Shown piece by piece: positions 33,306 to 42,903 of a stretch of DNA of 43,585 nucleotides (the stretch's first letter is position 1; every line of letters starts with the position of its first letter). Both the position numbers and the translations under genes were made by a program. The notes under the pieces were generated by a model. It was not told where the DNA came from. It made no database searches and saw nothing but the letters and a program-made list of their open reading frames with translations. The stretch covers positions 1 through 43,585 of the forward strand of contig DAOSSA010000020.1 in the NCBI GenBank assembly GCA_035376985.1, written 5' to 3'. The stretch is from Brevifilum sp029548365. GTDB lineage: Bacteria > Chloroflexota > Anaerolineae > Anaerolineales > Anaerolineaceae.

Positions 33306-33920
33306 TTACTCTTCAACAGTGATGGTGACACTGAAATCATAAAAAGCATCGCCGCTGGCGTTGCACATTTTCCAGTAAGAGACCTTGTTGCCGGATGTAT
33401 TCGGGGCAACCATGTTGACGGTTAATGCCAGGCTGGTTCCAAGAGGGACGGGCAGCCAGACGTAGACCTTGCCTTCTGCACCCAGACTTTCTCCAGAGGC
33501 ATGCTCAATATAATACTGGGTGGTCCAGGTGCTGGTGCCCGTATTTTCCAGGGTCCAGGTGACAGTGAAGGTTTCACCGGGCGAAACGCGGGTGTTATCT
33601 TCTGGTTCCTGCGCGATGATCTGCGCTCGATCAACGCCAATGGCAGGGGTCGTACCCTCAGTTGTTTTGGTGGGGAGAAGGATCGGTGTGTTGCTTGGCA
33701 GAACTGTGGCTGTAGCAGACGGTTCCGGAATGGGCGTTTCTGTTGCAGTGGGTCGAGCGGCTGAAGTCAAAGAAGCCTGGACTTCCGCGGTTAGAACAAA
33801 ACCGGTTTTCTGGGCATCAATATCCAGCTTGGGTTCTGCAGACTTACAGGCGCTGAGGAGCGTCCCCAAAAAGATGATCAGGCTTAACACAACAATGTGA
33901 TTCTTTATTACCTTGTGCAT
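33306..33920 (-). CDS. NBR1-type Ig-like domain lipoprotein (small)
   Basis: A 204-residue secreted lipoprotein. A signal peptide with lipobox LLSAC (Cys25) predicts a lipid anchor. A Thr/Pro/Ser-rich linker follows (about 55-95). The C-terminal beta-sandwich has the central-domain pattern of NBR1 (next to BRCA1): SPGETFTVTWTLENTGTSTW, then a KVSYWKMCNASGDAF strand pair. In bacteria such domains occur in surface proteins; their ligands are mostly unknown. The gene is downstream of a larger relative with the same domain plan, separated by a terminator, so the two are probably paralogues expressed separately. It lies about 40 bases upstream of queG on the same strand. Confidence 0.85.
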   Translation of the reverse strand: MHKVIKNHIVVLSLIIFLGTLLSACKSAEPKLDIDAQKTGFVLTAEVQASLTSAARPTATETPIPEPSATATVLPSNTPILLPTKTTEGTTPAIGVDRAQIIAQEPEDNTRVSPGETFTVTWTLENTGTSTWTTQYYIEHASGESLGAEGKVYVWLPVPLGTSLALTVNMVAPNTSGNKVSYWKMCNASGDAFYDFSVTITVEE

Positions 33921-34017
33921 TTAATTTCATTCCTTCGATCCGATGATGGATTGATTAATCATCTATTCTAGATGATGGGTGAAAAAAGTCAAGTTACCAG
34001 GTGCATCATTACTGAAA

Positions 34018-34045
34018 AAAGACAAAAAGACCACCAGCGGTGGCC
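34018..34045 (-). terminator. Rho-independent terminator after the larger lipoprotein gene
   Basis: On the minus strand, GGCCACC (34045-34039) pairs with GGTGGTC (34035-34029) over loop GCT with one wobble, followed by TTTTTGTC and more T. Confidence 0.75.
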
Positions 34046-34072
34046 TTTCTTGTCGTTACCATTGCGGCGCAA

Positions 34073-35221
34073 TTACTTGGATTCAATCCTGGGACCAAAC
34101 CACAGCGAGACGTCATTGGTCGGGCTGCCGTTGGCATCAACCAGCAGAATGAATTGCACTTTCTTGCCCGCCAGATGGCTCAGGTCAAGCTCCACTTTGT
34201 TGAACTTCCCGTCCTGGATTTCGTGCCAGGTGGCCAGGGTTTGTTCGTCACCGCCATCAATGCGAGCATTCAATTTGAATTTAACATCACATTTTTGATT
34301 TCCATAACAACCAATGATGGCTTTGAAAAGGGTGCTGCCAGGGAGGGTCATTTCCGGGTAAGTACCTCGAATCCAGCCCTTATCGGCGTAATCTGGATGA
34401 ACTTGCATGCCCGGCTCGTCATCAACGGCCATATTCTCCAGGGTCGGTTTGTCAATCACCAAAACCCAGCCGCGATTATCGTCGAATTTTCCAGGGCAGG
34501 GCAATGTTCCTGCACCGCTGGTCCATTTGACGCCCGTCGCACACACGTTTTTGGTAAAATCATAAGGCAAGCTATACACATTAATTTTGACCCAGAACGG
34601 ACCGTCTTTTGCTCCAAGGCCAAACAGGACGCCGCCAGCATTGCGTAGTTTAAAATCACCCCGGAAAGTGCCGGATGTAATTGGTGCCTGCATCTCCAGT
34701 GAGATCTGGATTGTTTGTCCGGGGGCAACGGTTCCGGTGGTGAGGGGCTTGGCCGCGAGCGCACCCATGGCGTTACCACTGAAGAAAACAACATGATAAT
34801 CTGCAGTCCAGGTGCATGAACCGGTGTTTTTGATGGTCCAGGTTTTGGTGAAGCTCTGTCCCGGCGAAAACTCTGAACCGTCAGGTATTGTTTCGGACAC
34901 AAAGCTCGCCTGGTCGCAGGGGGCTTGCGGCGTGTTGGTCGCTGCGATGGTTGGCACGGAGGTTGGCACGGTGGTAGGAGGACTCGTCGGCGCGAGCGTT
35001 GGCTCTGACTGATCGAGTGTGTGTGTTGGGGAAGGTGGCAGTGTTGGGGGAACCTCAGTGGGCTGAGCAATCAAAGTCTGTTTTGCCTGCACGGTTTGAG
35101 CTGCAGCAGTATTCAGCAGGTCCACCTGGTTTTCCTGTGGTTCTTGCTTGGGAAAATTGCATCCCACCAGAATAAGACATAAAATCAACACGACTATGGT
35201 CACGAACAGTGATTTTTTCAT
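34073..35221 (-). CDS. NBR1-type Ig-like domain lipoprotein (large)
   Basis: A 382-residue secreted lipoprotein. The signal peptide ends at lipobox LILVGC (Cys21). It is followed by NTAAAQTVQAKQT, an element I associate with Anaerolineae lipoproteins, and a long Pro/Thr-rich linker (about 55-100). The NBR1-like domain (about 105-215) has FSPGQSFTKTWTIKNTGSCTW and GTFRGDFKLRNAGG. The last 150 residues form a second predicted beta-rich domain with paired cysteines (CATG and LPCPG; GCYGNQKC), possibly a ligand-binding sandwich, which I cannot name. The ribosome site AGGAG lies seven bases before the ATG. Confidence 0.85.
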   Translation of the reverse strand: MKKSLFVTIVVLILCLILVGCNFPKQEPQENQVDLLNTAAAQTVQAKQTLIAQPTEVPPTLPPSPTHTLDQSEPTLAPTSPPTTVPTSVPTIAATNTPQAPCDQASFVSETIPDGSEFSPGQSFTKTWTIKNTGSCTWTADYHVVFFSGNAMGALAAKPLTTGTVAPGQTIQISLEMQAPITSGTFRGDFKLRNAGGVLFGLGAKDGPFWVKINVYSLPYDFTKNVCATGVKWTSGAGTLPCPGKFDDNRGWVLVIDKPTLENMAVDDEPGMQVHPDYADKGWIRGTYPEMTLPGSTLFKAIIGCYGNQKCDVKFKLNARIDGGDEQTLATWHEIQDGKFNKVELDLSHLAGKKVQFILLVDANGSPTNDVSLWFGPRIESK

Positions 35222-35262
35222 GGTGCTTCTCCTGACTGTTTAATCATCCATTCATCAAGTAT

Positions 35263-35268
35263 ATTATA
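35263..35268 (-). promoter_or_regulatory. Candidate -10 box of the larger lipoprotein gene
   Basis: TATAAT on the minus strand, about 42 bases before the start codon. The -35 (TTTCAA, 17 bases upstream) is weak. Confidence 0.4.
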
Positions 35269-35471
35269 TATTCAACCGCATTAAATTGAAACATACGAGT
35301 TGCCAGCGTTGTTGTCTGAGCAATCCTTGACATTCGATTTATTGCTGTTTCTATGACGTAATGAATTCATTAATCGTTCCATATTGACTGGGGATCCTTA
35401 TCCGTTCAGCGTGAGACTTAAAAACGACGCTCATGCTGATTGGATTCTTCTTCAGCCAAAAGTCGTGAAAA

Positions 35472-36740
35472 TCACGTTTTGATGATGTCAGGTAGTTTGC
35501 CGCGCAAGGCTTTGATGAATAACCCAAAGCTGAATTTTTGACCGGTCAGCAGCAACTGCGCCCTGAACATGCCTGAAACTGCGTGAATCAGAAGGATGAT
35601 GGTGCCCATTGTCAGGAGCATGCTGGCCAGCAGTTGCCAGAGCGGGATCGGAGCGACAGCCATTCGGGTCATGATGGTGTTAGGCGCGGTGAAAGGGATC
35701 AGGCTCAGAGCAACAGCCAGGGATGAATTAGGTTGATCGATAATAAAGCCGACCAACATCAACGGGATCAGGATGGGAATGATCACAACAAATGTAGCTT
35801 GCGATGCTTCTTTGACCGAACCCACCAGTGCACCCACGCCTGCCATGATGGTGCCATAGAGTAAATAACCCAAAATGAAGAACACGATGCCCCAAATGAG
35901 AACCCCAACTGAAAGCTGGACGTCGGCGGGTATTTGCAGCGTCGTACCGCCCAACCGCAGTAATACGATTGCAGAGCCCAACCAGACCACCAACTGAAGC
36001 AAACCAACCAGGCCCAGGCCGAGGATTTTTCCCGTCAGAAGCTGGCGCGGGTTTACTGAACTGATCAATATTTCCATCACCCGATTTTCTTTTTCTTTGG
36101 TCACACTGTTCATCATCAGGCTGGCGGAGGTTACGATCAGGATATAAAACAGCATGGTCATCCCATAGGGAATGTAAAAGGCAATCGGGTCTGTGGCAAT
36201 GTTGATACCGGTTTCAGTATCATCAGGTGCAAGGTCAACATATTCAACCTTTAAGGGGTTGAAGAAGGCATCGAACTGCCCAAGATCTCCACCGAGAAGG
36301 TTATACTTGATGAGGGAGTTGATCATCCAGGTTGAATCCAGGGAGGTTAGCGGGTTAAATTCCTGGCTGACAAATCGCACCGCCCCGCTTTCCAGGTAAT
36401 CGGGTTGAATTACAAAATAGCCGCTGATCTCACCTGAAAGCGCAGCTTGCCTGGCGCTCGTTTCATGATCAAACCCAATTAACAGCTCTTCGCCGAGCCA
36501 TTCCGGTGTGATGACGACCAGGTTAGCCAGGTCGATATAACCCTGGGGCACCTGGTCACCCTCCTGAACCTCACTTGAGGAAATACCGGGAATTTCCAGC
36601 GCTTCTTTTTCTCTGAACAAGGAAATTCCGCCCAGGATCAATGCGGGTACCAGGGGCACCAGGATCAGAGCGAGAATAAATGACCGGCGGGTGACCGTAT
36701 TGATAAATTCGGTTTTCAGGACGATCCAGGTCTTTTTCAT
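35472..36740 (-). CDS. ABC-2 type permease (NatB-like), second
   Basis: A 422-residue membrane protein. It has an N-terminal membrane helix (RSFILALILVPLVPALILGG), a large extracytoplasmic domain of about 180 residues, and then five to six C-terminal membrane helices with VTKEKENRVMEILISSV, the hallmark of the NatB/ABC2_membrane_3 family. ATG 36740 has AGGAGG upstream and overlaps the previous gene's stop as ATGA. With its upstream relative and the NatA-like ATPase it forms a three-gene exporter. NatAB-type exporters move Na+ or small toxic molecules; the substrate here is unknown. Confidence 0.92.
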   Translation of the reverse strand: MKKTWIVLKTEFINTVTRRSFILALILVPLVPALILGGISLFREKEALEIPGISSSEVQEGDQVPQGYIDLANLVVITPEWLGEELLIGFDHETSARQAALSGEISGYFVIQPDYLESGAVRFVSQEFNPLTSLDSTWMINSLIKYNLLGGDLGQFDAFFNPLKVEYVDLAPDDTETGINIATDPIAFYIPYGMTMLFYILIVTSASLMMNSVTKEKENRVMEILISSVNPRQLLTGKILGLGLVGLLQLVVWLGSAIVLLRLGGTTLQIPADVQLSVGVLIWGIVFFILGYLLYGTIMAGVGALVGSVKEASQATFVVIIPILIPLMLVGFIIDQPNSSLAVALSLIPFTAPNTIMTRMAVAPIPLWQLLASMLLTMGTIILLIHAVSGMFRAQLLLTGQKFSFGLFIKALRGKLPDIIKT

Positions 36741-37951
36741 GCGGCCTCCTGTTTCCTGAACAGCTCTTTGAGTGAAAGTCGTTTGCCATACTGCAGCATA
36801 CCCAGGCGAAAGGCGTGCCCGGCCAACCACATTGAAAGGATCGCAAAGATCACCAATGCCAGGACATTAACAACGATCTGCCAGGTTGGCACAGTGGTTA
36901 AAGCCATGCGTAGCATAACAGCGATCGGCGCAGTCGGGGGGAAGAAACTCAGGACCAGCGCTAAAGTTCCGTTCGGGTTCATCATCATCGGGGTGATAAC
37001 ATATAAAGGGATGGTGACGAACAGGGAAAAAACCCCGCTAATTTGTTGAGCTTCGCGCATCTCGGTCACGATGGCGCCAATCGTGGACATGATCGCTGCG
37101 ATCATGATAAAAGATGGCAAGAACAAAAAAGCCATAACAAGGAACATCTCACCCGGGATGGATATATTGTTTAAGGCTGGCCAGAACCTGCCTGCGATCG
37201 ACAGTCCAATCCAGGAGAATATCAGCCAGACAGCCAATTGGGTTAACCCAACGCTGATGTTGCCAATGGTTTTACCCACCATCAACTGTGTGGGGGTGAC
37301 CGAGGTAATCACGATTTCCATGGTGCGGTTTTCTTTTTCCTCAACGACGGCTTGTAAAAGGTAACCTCCACTGGTCAGCACCACGATAATAAAAGTTATT
37401 CCAGCGATGATGGGGAGGATTAATAAAAACCATTGATCCTGTTGCATTTCACGGCTGCCATCCAGGGTTGTCATGGTAAACAGGCTGCCTTCTTCAAGCC
37501 TTTCTAAAACGAGCGGGTCAAATGCCTTGAAGGTGTCGAGGTTCTGCCTGACCCATTGCATGAACTGGTTTTGAGCTTCCGCCATGGGTATTTTGATGAA
37601 AAACAACTCAACATCCCGTACTTCGGGGAAGGTTTGCGGAATGACATAATACGCCTGGATTAATCCTGATTCGAGATCATCCTGGGCGCGGGTTAAATCT
37701 GAATAAGGGATAAAATCTATCGCTGGATCAAAGATGTTCCCCTTAAACTCATTCGGTGCGGCATCGGTGAGGAAACCCGAGCGATCGATGTAGCCGATAG
37801 GATCGGTATTAATGGTAAAAACAGAGATTGCAAAAACGACGATAACCGTGATGACCACAACTAACGGCAAACTGAGCAATGCGAATAAGAACTGTTTTTC
37901 TGACACACGCCGGATATATTCGAATTTAATAATCTGCCAGATTTTACCCAT
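36737..37951 (-). CDS. ABC-2 type permease (NatB-like), first
   Basis: A 404-residue membrane protein with the same plan as its downstream neighbour: membrane helix LFALLSLPLVVVITVIVVFA, an external domain, then helices around the coupling segment VEEKENRTMEIVITSVTP. The two permeases probably form a heterodimer and arose by duplication. The start is ATG 37951 with GGAGG upstream; it overlaps the ATPase gene by eight bases. Confidence 0.92.
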   Translation of the reverse strand: MGKIWQIIKFEYIRRVSEKQFLFALLSLPLVVVITVIVVFAISVFTINTDPIGYIDRSGFLTDAAPNEFKGNIFDPAIDFIPYSDLTRAQDDLESGLIQAYYVIPQTFPEVRDVELFFIKIPMAEAQNQFMQWVRQNLDTFKAFDPLVLERLEEGSLFTMTTLDGSREMQQDQWFLLILPIIAGITFIIVVLTSGGYLLQAVVEEKENRTMEIVITSVTPTQLMVGKTIGNISVGLTQLAVWLIFSWIGLSIAGRFWPALNNISIPGEMFLVMAFLFLPSFIMIAAIMSTIGAIVTEMREAQQISGVFSLFVTIPLYVITPMMMNPNGTLALVLSFFPPTAPIAVMLRMALTTVPTWQIVVNVLALVIFAILSMWLAGHAFRLGMLQYGKRLSLKELFRKQEAA

Positions 37952-38855
37952 CCTGACCCTCCGTCTGTTTTCCGACGACCTTGATAAAGATTTCATTGAG
38001 GGGTGGGACGGCAATTTCAAAGGCGGATATTTCTATTCCCTGGTTAATCAGTTGTTTGAGAACCTGGTTGGGCGTGGCGCCTTCTGACAGCACCAGCAGA
38101 GTGCGTCCATTCACATGTCGAACTGCCGCAACCCCGTTGATAAATTCTGGCAAAGGCGTCAGTGCCGTGACAAGAATATCCTGTGAGGCAAATTGGCTTT
38201 GGATTTCCTGCAGGGTGCCGTATAACACCTGGTGTCCATGATCAATGAGCAGGATGCGGTCACAGAGTTCTTCGACCTGGTTCATCTGGTGGGTGGACAT
38301 GATGATGGCTTTGCCCTCATCGCGTTTATCTTCCAGGAGGTCCATGACCATCCGGGTGTTGATTGGGTCGAGTGAGGCAAAGGGTTCGTCAATGATGAGC
38401 AGTTCGGGGTCGTGGATCAGCGTGGCGATAAGCTGCGCTTTTTGCTGCATACCCTTGCTGAGCTCCTTAACCTTCTTGCTGCGGACTTCATACAGGTCAA
38501 ACAACTTCAGGTAATCCGCTAAAATTGGTGCAATGCTTTTTTCAGGCATGCCTTTAAGGGTCGACAGGAAGGTCAGGCAGCGATCAAGGGGAATATCCTG
38601 GTAAAGGCCGCGCTCCTCTGGAAGATAGCCGATGCGATTCTTTTTGTCATCGGTCATAGGTCCGCCCAACACCGCGATTTCGCCGGCATCGGGTTCAAAA
38701 ATATCGAGGATCATGCGGATACAGGTGGTCTTACCCGCGCCGTTGGGGCCCAGCAGCCCGAAAATCTCTCCCGGGTGGACGTCAAAACTCAAATTATCCA
38801 CAGCCAGTGTTGCGCCAAATCGTTTGGAAATATTTTGAATGCTAATGGTTGACAT
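37944..38855 (-). CDS. ABC transporter ATP-binding protein (NatA-like)
   Basis: A 303-residue ATPase. Walker A is GPNGAGKTT (about 36-44), followed by a Q-loop region with YLPEERGLY, signature LSKGMQQK, Walker B LLIIDEPFASLD and H-loop STHQ. The C-terminal 80 residues form the small regulatory domain typical of NatA-like exporters, with PPLNEIFIKVVG. It leads the three-gene exporter operon (ATPase, permease, permease) with short overlaps. Confidence 0.95.
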   Translation of the reverse strand: MSTISIQNISKRFGATLAVDNLSFDVHPGEIFGLLGPNGAGKTTCIRMILDIFEPDAGEIAVLGGPMTDDKKNRIGYLPEERGLYQDIPLDRCLTFLSTLKGMPEKSIAPILADYLKLFDLYEVRSKKVKELSKGMQQKAQLIATLIHDPELLIIDEPFASLDPINTRMVMDLLEDKRDEGKAIIMSTHQMNQVEELCDRILLIDHGHQVLYGTLQEIQSQFASQDILVTALTPLPEFINGVAAVRHVNGRTLLVLSEGATPNQVLKQLINQGIEISAFEIAVPPLNEIFIKVVGKQTEGQDG

Positions 38856-39056
38856 AAATTCCTCTTTCGATGCTTTGAGGTTGTTCAGCTTAATTTAATA
38901 TCCGGTGCTTTTACCGGGGGTTTCCTGAGCACATTTTCGATTATACACCCATCAGGCGAAGGAACAGGCTTCCTATTTAACGCTTGATCAACAAACCTGG
39001 ATTATAAAAGGGGTGCAAACGTAAAATTTCTTGTGGTATATAAAACCTTCTCCGAG

Positions 39057-40220
39057 TTATTTAACACAGGTTGGATCCATTGTAAAGACTGTGCGGGCAA
39101 TGATTTCAACCGCGCGGTCGATGTCATCCGCTGAGGTCATTATACCCACAGAGAAGCGCAGGGCTCCTTTAGCCCATTCGAGGGGAACACCCATGGCTTT
39201 CAGTACACTGGAGATGACGATGCGGTCTGCATGGCACGCGGCTCCCGCAGAGGCGGCAACAAATTTAGAGATATTATTAAGCACCCTGTTGGCTTCATGG
39301 TTTCTAAATGCGAGGTTGAGGGTGTTTGGCAGGCGTTCATCGGGGCGTCCATTCAGACGCAGCATACCAGGAGGCAGGGCTGCTTCCAGTCCGGCATGCA
39401 GGCGATTGCGCAACGCCTTGAGGTGTTGAACGCGTTCTGGCAGGGTTTGCCCGGCTTCCTCTGCGGCTGCACCCAGCCCGACAATCTCGAGGACGTTTTC
39501 GGTGCTCGGGCGCAGGGCGCGTTCCTGACCTGCGCCGAAAAGGATTTTTTCAAGGGTGACCCCGCTCCGGATATAAAGAGCGCCGACGCCCTTGGGCGCG
39601 TAAAGCTTGTGCCCGGCAATCGAGAGCAAATCAACACCGAATTCATCGACATCAACGGGGAGCTTTCCTACGGATTGGGCGGCATCGGTGTGAAATAATG
39701 CACTGCTTTGATGGGCCATTTTAGCCAGTGTTTTAATCGGCTGGATGGTGCCGACTTCATTGTTGGCGTGCATGATGCTCACCAGGATGGTCTCAGGAGT
39801 CAGGACAGCAGCCAGGTCATCGGGTGAGACCTGCCCACAGGCATCAACGGGCAGGGTGGTGATCTGAAATCCCTGTGATGCCAGGTAGGCGCACACTTCA
39901 GTCACCGCCGGGTGTTCAATGACCGTGGTGATGATATGATTGCCCCTGGTCAGGTGTGCCCGGGCGATCCCCTGGATCGCAATATTATTCGCTTCGGTGC
40001 CGCTGCTGGTGAAGATGACCTCATCCGGGCTGGCGCCGATCAATGCTGACACCTGCCCCCGGGCTTTCTCTACAGCATCTTGGGCGATTTGACCAAAAAT
40101 GTGGCTTGAAGAGGGATTGCCAAAGTGCTCTTCTAAGAAGGGACGCATCGCTGCGATGACTGCCGGGGTTAATGGGGTTGTGGCGTTGTAATCAAGGTAG
40201 ATAGGGTGAATGTGTGCCAA
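39057..40220 (-). CDS. Cysteine desulfurase (NifS/IscS-like)
   Basis: PLP enzyme removing sulfur from cysteine for Fe-S clusters or tRNA thiolation, 387 residues. Visible are YLDYNATTP, FTSSGTEANN, the PLP-stacking His103 in IEHPAV, the Schiff-base Lys205 in SIAGHKLYAPKG, and the persulfide Cys329 in ASAGAACHADR. That last segment differs from the SSGSACTS of IscS. The start is placed at TTG 40220, three bases after AAGGAGG, because no in-frame ATG lies near the conserved N-terminus. No scaffold or sulfur-carrier gene adjoins it, so the partner pathway is open. Confidence 0.92.
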   Translation of the reverse strand: MAHIHPIYLDYNATTPLTPAVIAAMRPFLEEHFGNPSSSHIFGQIAQDAVEKARGQVSALIGASPDEVIFTSSGTEANNIAIQGIARAHLTRGNHIITTVIEHPAVTEVCAYLASQGFQITTLPVDACGQVSPDDLAAVLTPETILVSIMHANNEVGTIQPIKTLAKMAHQSSALFHTDAAQSVGKLPVDVDEFGVDLLSIAGHKLYAPKGVGALYIRSGVTLEKILFGAGQERALRPSTENVLEIVGLGAAAEEAGQTLPERVQHLKALRNRLHAGLEAALPPGMLRLNGRPDERLPNTLNLAFRNHEANRVLNNISKFVAASAGAACHADRIVISSVLKAMGVPLEWAKGALRFSVGIMTSADDIDRAVEIIARTVFTMDPTCVK

Positions 40221-40270
40221 ATTCCTCCTTGCTCTGGTGGAATTGAGCGTAATTATACCGCTGATTAGAA

Positions 40271-40304
40271 AACAAAAACCACCTGGTAAGCTCACCAGGT
40301 GGTT
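40271..40304 (-). terminator. Rho-independent terminator of the Nup/Bmp-type transporter operon
   Basis: A perfect 11-pair stem: AACCACCTGGT (40277-40287) with ACCAGGTGGTT (40294-40304). On the minus strand it is followed by TTTTTGTTTT. It lies between the last permease and the cysteine desulfurase, so the latter is transcribed separately or by read-through. Confidence 0.88.
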
Positions 40305-40330
40305 ATGGTTTATTCTAAGATCTTGTAGTT

Positions 40331-41608
40331 CTATTCTTTCTCGTAGGGCTCACCGCTGGCAGCGGGCGAATCGCCTTTGCCGATGAATCCCGCCAGGACG
40401 ATCATGGTAATCAGGTAGGGGGCCATGGCCATGATTTGGGGCGGGATGACGCTGCCAAGCAGCAAAAGCTTGGAGCCGATGGCGTCAGCGAAGCCGAACA
40501 AGAACCCAGCGCCAATGGCGCCTAAGGGGCGCCAGTTGCCGAAGATCATCGCTGCCAGGCCGATGAAACCTTTACCGGCCGTCATGCCTTCGTTGAAACG
40601 ACCCACCGAACCCAAGGTGAAGAATGCACCACCCACACCAGCGACCAGACCGCTTAATAAAACTGCCATGTACCGAGTTTTGATTACATTGATTCCCAAA
40701 GTGTCTGCAGCTTGTGGATGCTCACCTACGGATCTTAAGCGTAAACCCCAACGTGTGGAGAAAAGCGCCACTTGTATGACAATCAATAAAATGAACATGA
40801 TATACACAAACACATTGGTGTTAAAAAACATTGGCCCAAGCAGAGGAATATTAGCCAGGCCAGGGATCGGGATGCGGGTGAACAGGGGGGGGGTATTGAG
40901 GACCTGGTTGGTTTGCAGGTATTTCTGAGAAATAAACGCCGTCATCCCGGCTGAAAAGATATTGATGACCGTACCCGAAATGACCTGGTTGATTTTATAC
41001 TTGATCGATAGGACGGCATGGATTGAACTGAGCAATAATCCCGATAGAAGAGCGCCAACCAAACCAATCCAGGCGTTTTTGGTGATGCTGCCAACAAGGG
41101 CTCCGATCATCGCCCCCATCAGCATCATACCCTCAATGGCGATATTGACCACTCCAGCCCGTTCAGAAAGAACACCGGAGAAAGCGCCCAGGGTAATGGG
41201 TACAGCCAGGAGGACTGCGCTGGTTAACATACCTGCAAGATTAACCGATGAGCCCCCTGCTTGCCAGGTGATAAAACCAAAGATCAGACACAATCCACTG
41301 AGCCCAACCATCGCATTGGTCGCCCGCCCAAAACCGCGGATAAGCTGGTAAACACCAATCAGGGCTGGGATGATGGTCAGCGTTATCAGTGTTGGCAGGG
41401 TGGGAATAACCCAGTCGGCCATTTTGCCGATATCGATTCCACCAGGGGTCATCACAAATGTGGTCAGCGTTTGTGGTTCGGTATTGAGCACAAAAACAAG
41501 CAAGATGACCAGGGCGATCAACACTTCGACAATGCCCATGAACAGTTTTCTGGCGGGCGGTATCTCAAAGATTTTTTTACGTTTGATAACTTGCGAATTG
41601 CTTGTCAT
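40331..41608 (-). CDS. ABC transporter permease, NupQ/YufQ-like
   Basis: A 425-residue inner-membrane permease of the BPD_transp_2 family with about 10 membrane segments. The family signature is GAFSGVLSERAGVVNIAIEG followed by a glycine-rich membrane stretch, and later VGEHPQAADTLGINVIKTRY. ATG 41608 is preceded by GGAGG and overlaps the upstream permease by four bases (ATGA). It is one half of the membrane channel of a nucleoside, riboflavin or simple-sugar importer that uses a BmpA-type binding lipoprotein; no binding protein is inside the window. Confidence 0.93.
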   Translation of the reverse strand: MTSNSQVIKRKKIFEIPPARKLFMGIVEVLIALVILLVFVLNTEPQTLTTFVMTPGGIDIGKMADWVIPTLPTLITLTIIPALIGVYQLIRGFGRATNAMVGLSGLCLIFGFITWQAGGSSVNLAGMLTSAVLLAVPITLGAFSGVLSERAGVVNIAIEGMMLMGAMIGALVGSITKNAWIGLVGALLSGLLLSSIHAVLSIKYKINQVISGTVINIFSAGMTAFISQKYLQTNQVLNTPPLFTRIPIPGLANIPLLGPMFFNTNVFVYIMFILLIVIQVALFSTRWGLRLRSVGEHPQAADTLGINVIKTRYMAVLLSGLVAGVGGAFFTLGSVGRFNEGMTAGKGFIGLAAMIFGNWRPLGAIGAGFLFGFADAIGSKLLLLGSVIPPQIMAMAPYLITMIVLAGFIGKGDSPAASGEPYEKE

Positions 41609-42891
41609 GATTGACCTCCTCCCCAACCACTGACAAAGACCGTTTCTTCTCCTTCTTTGGACTTGCGTAAACGGTAGAGGCTTCGGATAATGGCTGGTGC
41701 TGCGACAAACATTAAAATGATAGCTTGCATAACGTCCACGATGTCGATCGGGATCCTGGAGACGACCATCATTCTGGTGGCGCCGTTGCGCAGAGTGCCA
41801 AATAAAATCGATGTCAGTACTACGCCCAGGGGATGATTATTGCCAATTAAGGCCAGGGCGATGCTGTCAAAACCGTATCCTGAAGATAAGCCGAGGGCCA
41901 TGGACCGGTTGACAGCCAGAACCTGGACTGCTCCTGCCAGCCCTGCCAGGGCGCCGGAAATCGCCATGGCAAGCATATAGGATTTTGGCACGCTCAGGCC
42001 AGCGTATTTTGCCGCCCGGGGGTTGGCGCCCACGGTGCGGAAATTTAAACCCCATTTGGTTTTGAACAGCAGCCACCAAATCAGCCAGGCAACCCCCAGA
42101 GCAATGAAAAAACCCAGGTGAAAGCGAATTGGGGATTTAAAGAACTGTGGGATCTGGGCGCTTTTCTCGATCAAAGGACTGATGGGCATGCCACCTGAAT
42201 CGGGCCGGGTCATGACACCGGATAGGAGCCATTCGGTCAGGCGGAAGGCGATGTAGTTCATCATAATGGTGTTGATCACCTCGTGCCCGCCTGTAAGGGC
42301 TTTTAACAAGCCGGGGATGAATCCCCACAGGGCGCCGCCTAACGCGCCTGCCAGGAAGGCCAGAGGCATGTGAATGATAAAGGGCAAGCCTTTGATGGCA
42401 TAGCCGACAAAGGTTGCACAGGCAGCGCCGATGAACAACTGCCCTTCAACGCCGATGTTGAACAAACCACTGCGAAAACCAAATGCAACCGCCAGACCGG
42501 CAAAAATATAGGGCGTAGCCTGTACCAGGCTTTCGAGGAAAGGATTAAAAGCGGCGCGGATTGCGCTTCCCTCGCCCGAACGAAGTGCATTGATGATCCT
42601 GACGGGGTCGCCAATTGAGCCGGTGAATAAGGCTTTGTAGGCTTGATAAACTTCACTGAAGATGGCACCGATGCCCCTCCAGGGGGATTCACCGAAAGCA
42701 GCGTAGACACTTGAGCTGGTTGCCGCAATGAGGATCGCCCCAATGATCAGACCGGTCAGAATCGCCAGGAGGGGGATGGAAACCACGCTCCAAACCGAGC
42801 GTTTATGCTGTTCTTGTTCCTGATCAGGCTCATTGATCTCCTGGAGGATGGCCTGGCCTGCTTCTTCAAATTTGTTGGGTTCACGTTTCAT
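41605..42891 (-). CDS. ABC transporter permease, NupP/YufP-like
   Basis: A 428-residue permease. After a charged N-terminus of about 30 residues and one membrane helix come segments with TPYIFAGLAVAFGFRSGLFN and IGVEGQLFIGA, then GAYRAAKYAG-like motifs (VGANPRAAKYAGLSV) and about ten membrane helices in all. It is the companion of the downstream permease. It lies 12 bases after the ATPase gene, in the order ATPase, NupP, NupQ known from nucleoside importers. Confidence 0.93.
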   Translation of the reverse strand: MKREPNKFEEAGQAILQEINEPDQEQEQHKRSVWSVVSIPLLAILTGLIIGAILIAATSSSVYAAFGESPWRGIGAIFSEVYQAYKALFTGSIGDPVRIINALRSGEGSAIRAAFNPFLESLVQATPYIFAGLAVAFGFRSGLFNIGVEGQLFIGAACATFVGYAIKGLPFIIHMPLAFLAGALGGALWGFIPGLLKALTGGHEVINTIMMNYIAFRLTEWLLSGVMTRPDSGGMPISPLIEKSAQIPQFFKSPIRFHLGFFIALGVAWLIWWLLFKTKWGLNFRTVGANPRAAKYAGLSVPKSYMLAMAISGALAGLAGAVQVLAVNRSMALGLSSGYGFDSIALALIGNNHPLGVVLTSILFGTLRNGATRMMVVSRIPIDIVDVMQAIILMFVAAPAIIRSLYRLRKSKEGEETVFVSGWGGGQS

Positions 42892-42903
42892 AAGGGCACC
42901 CTC

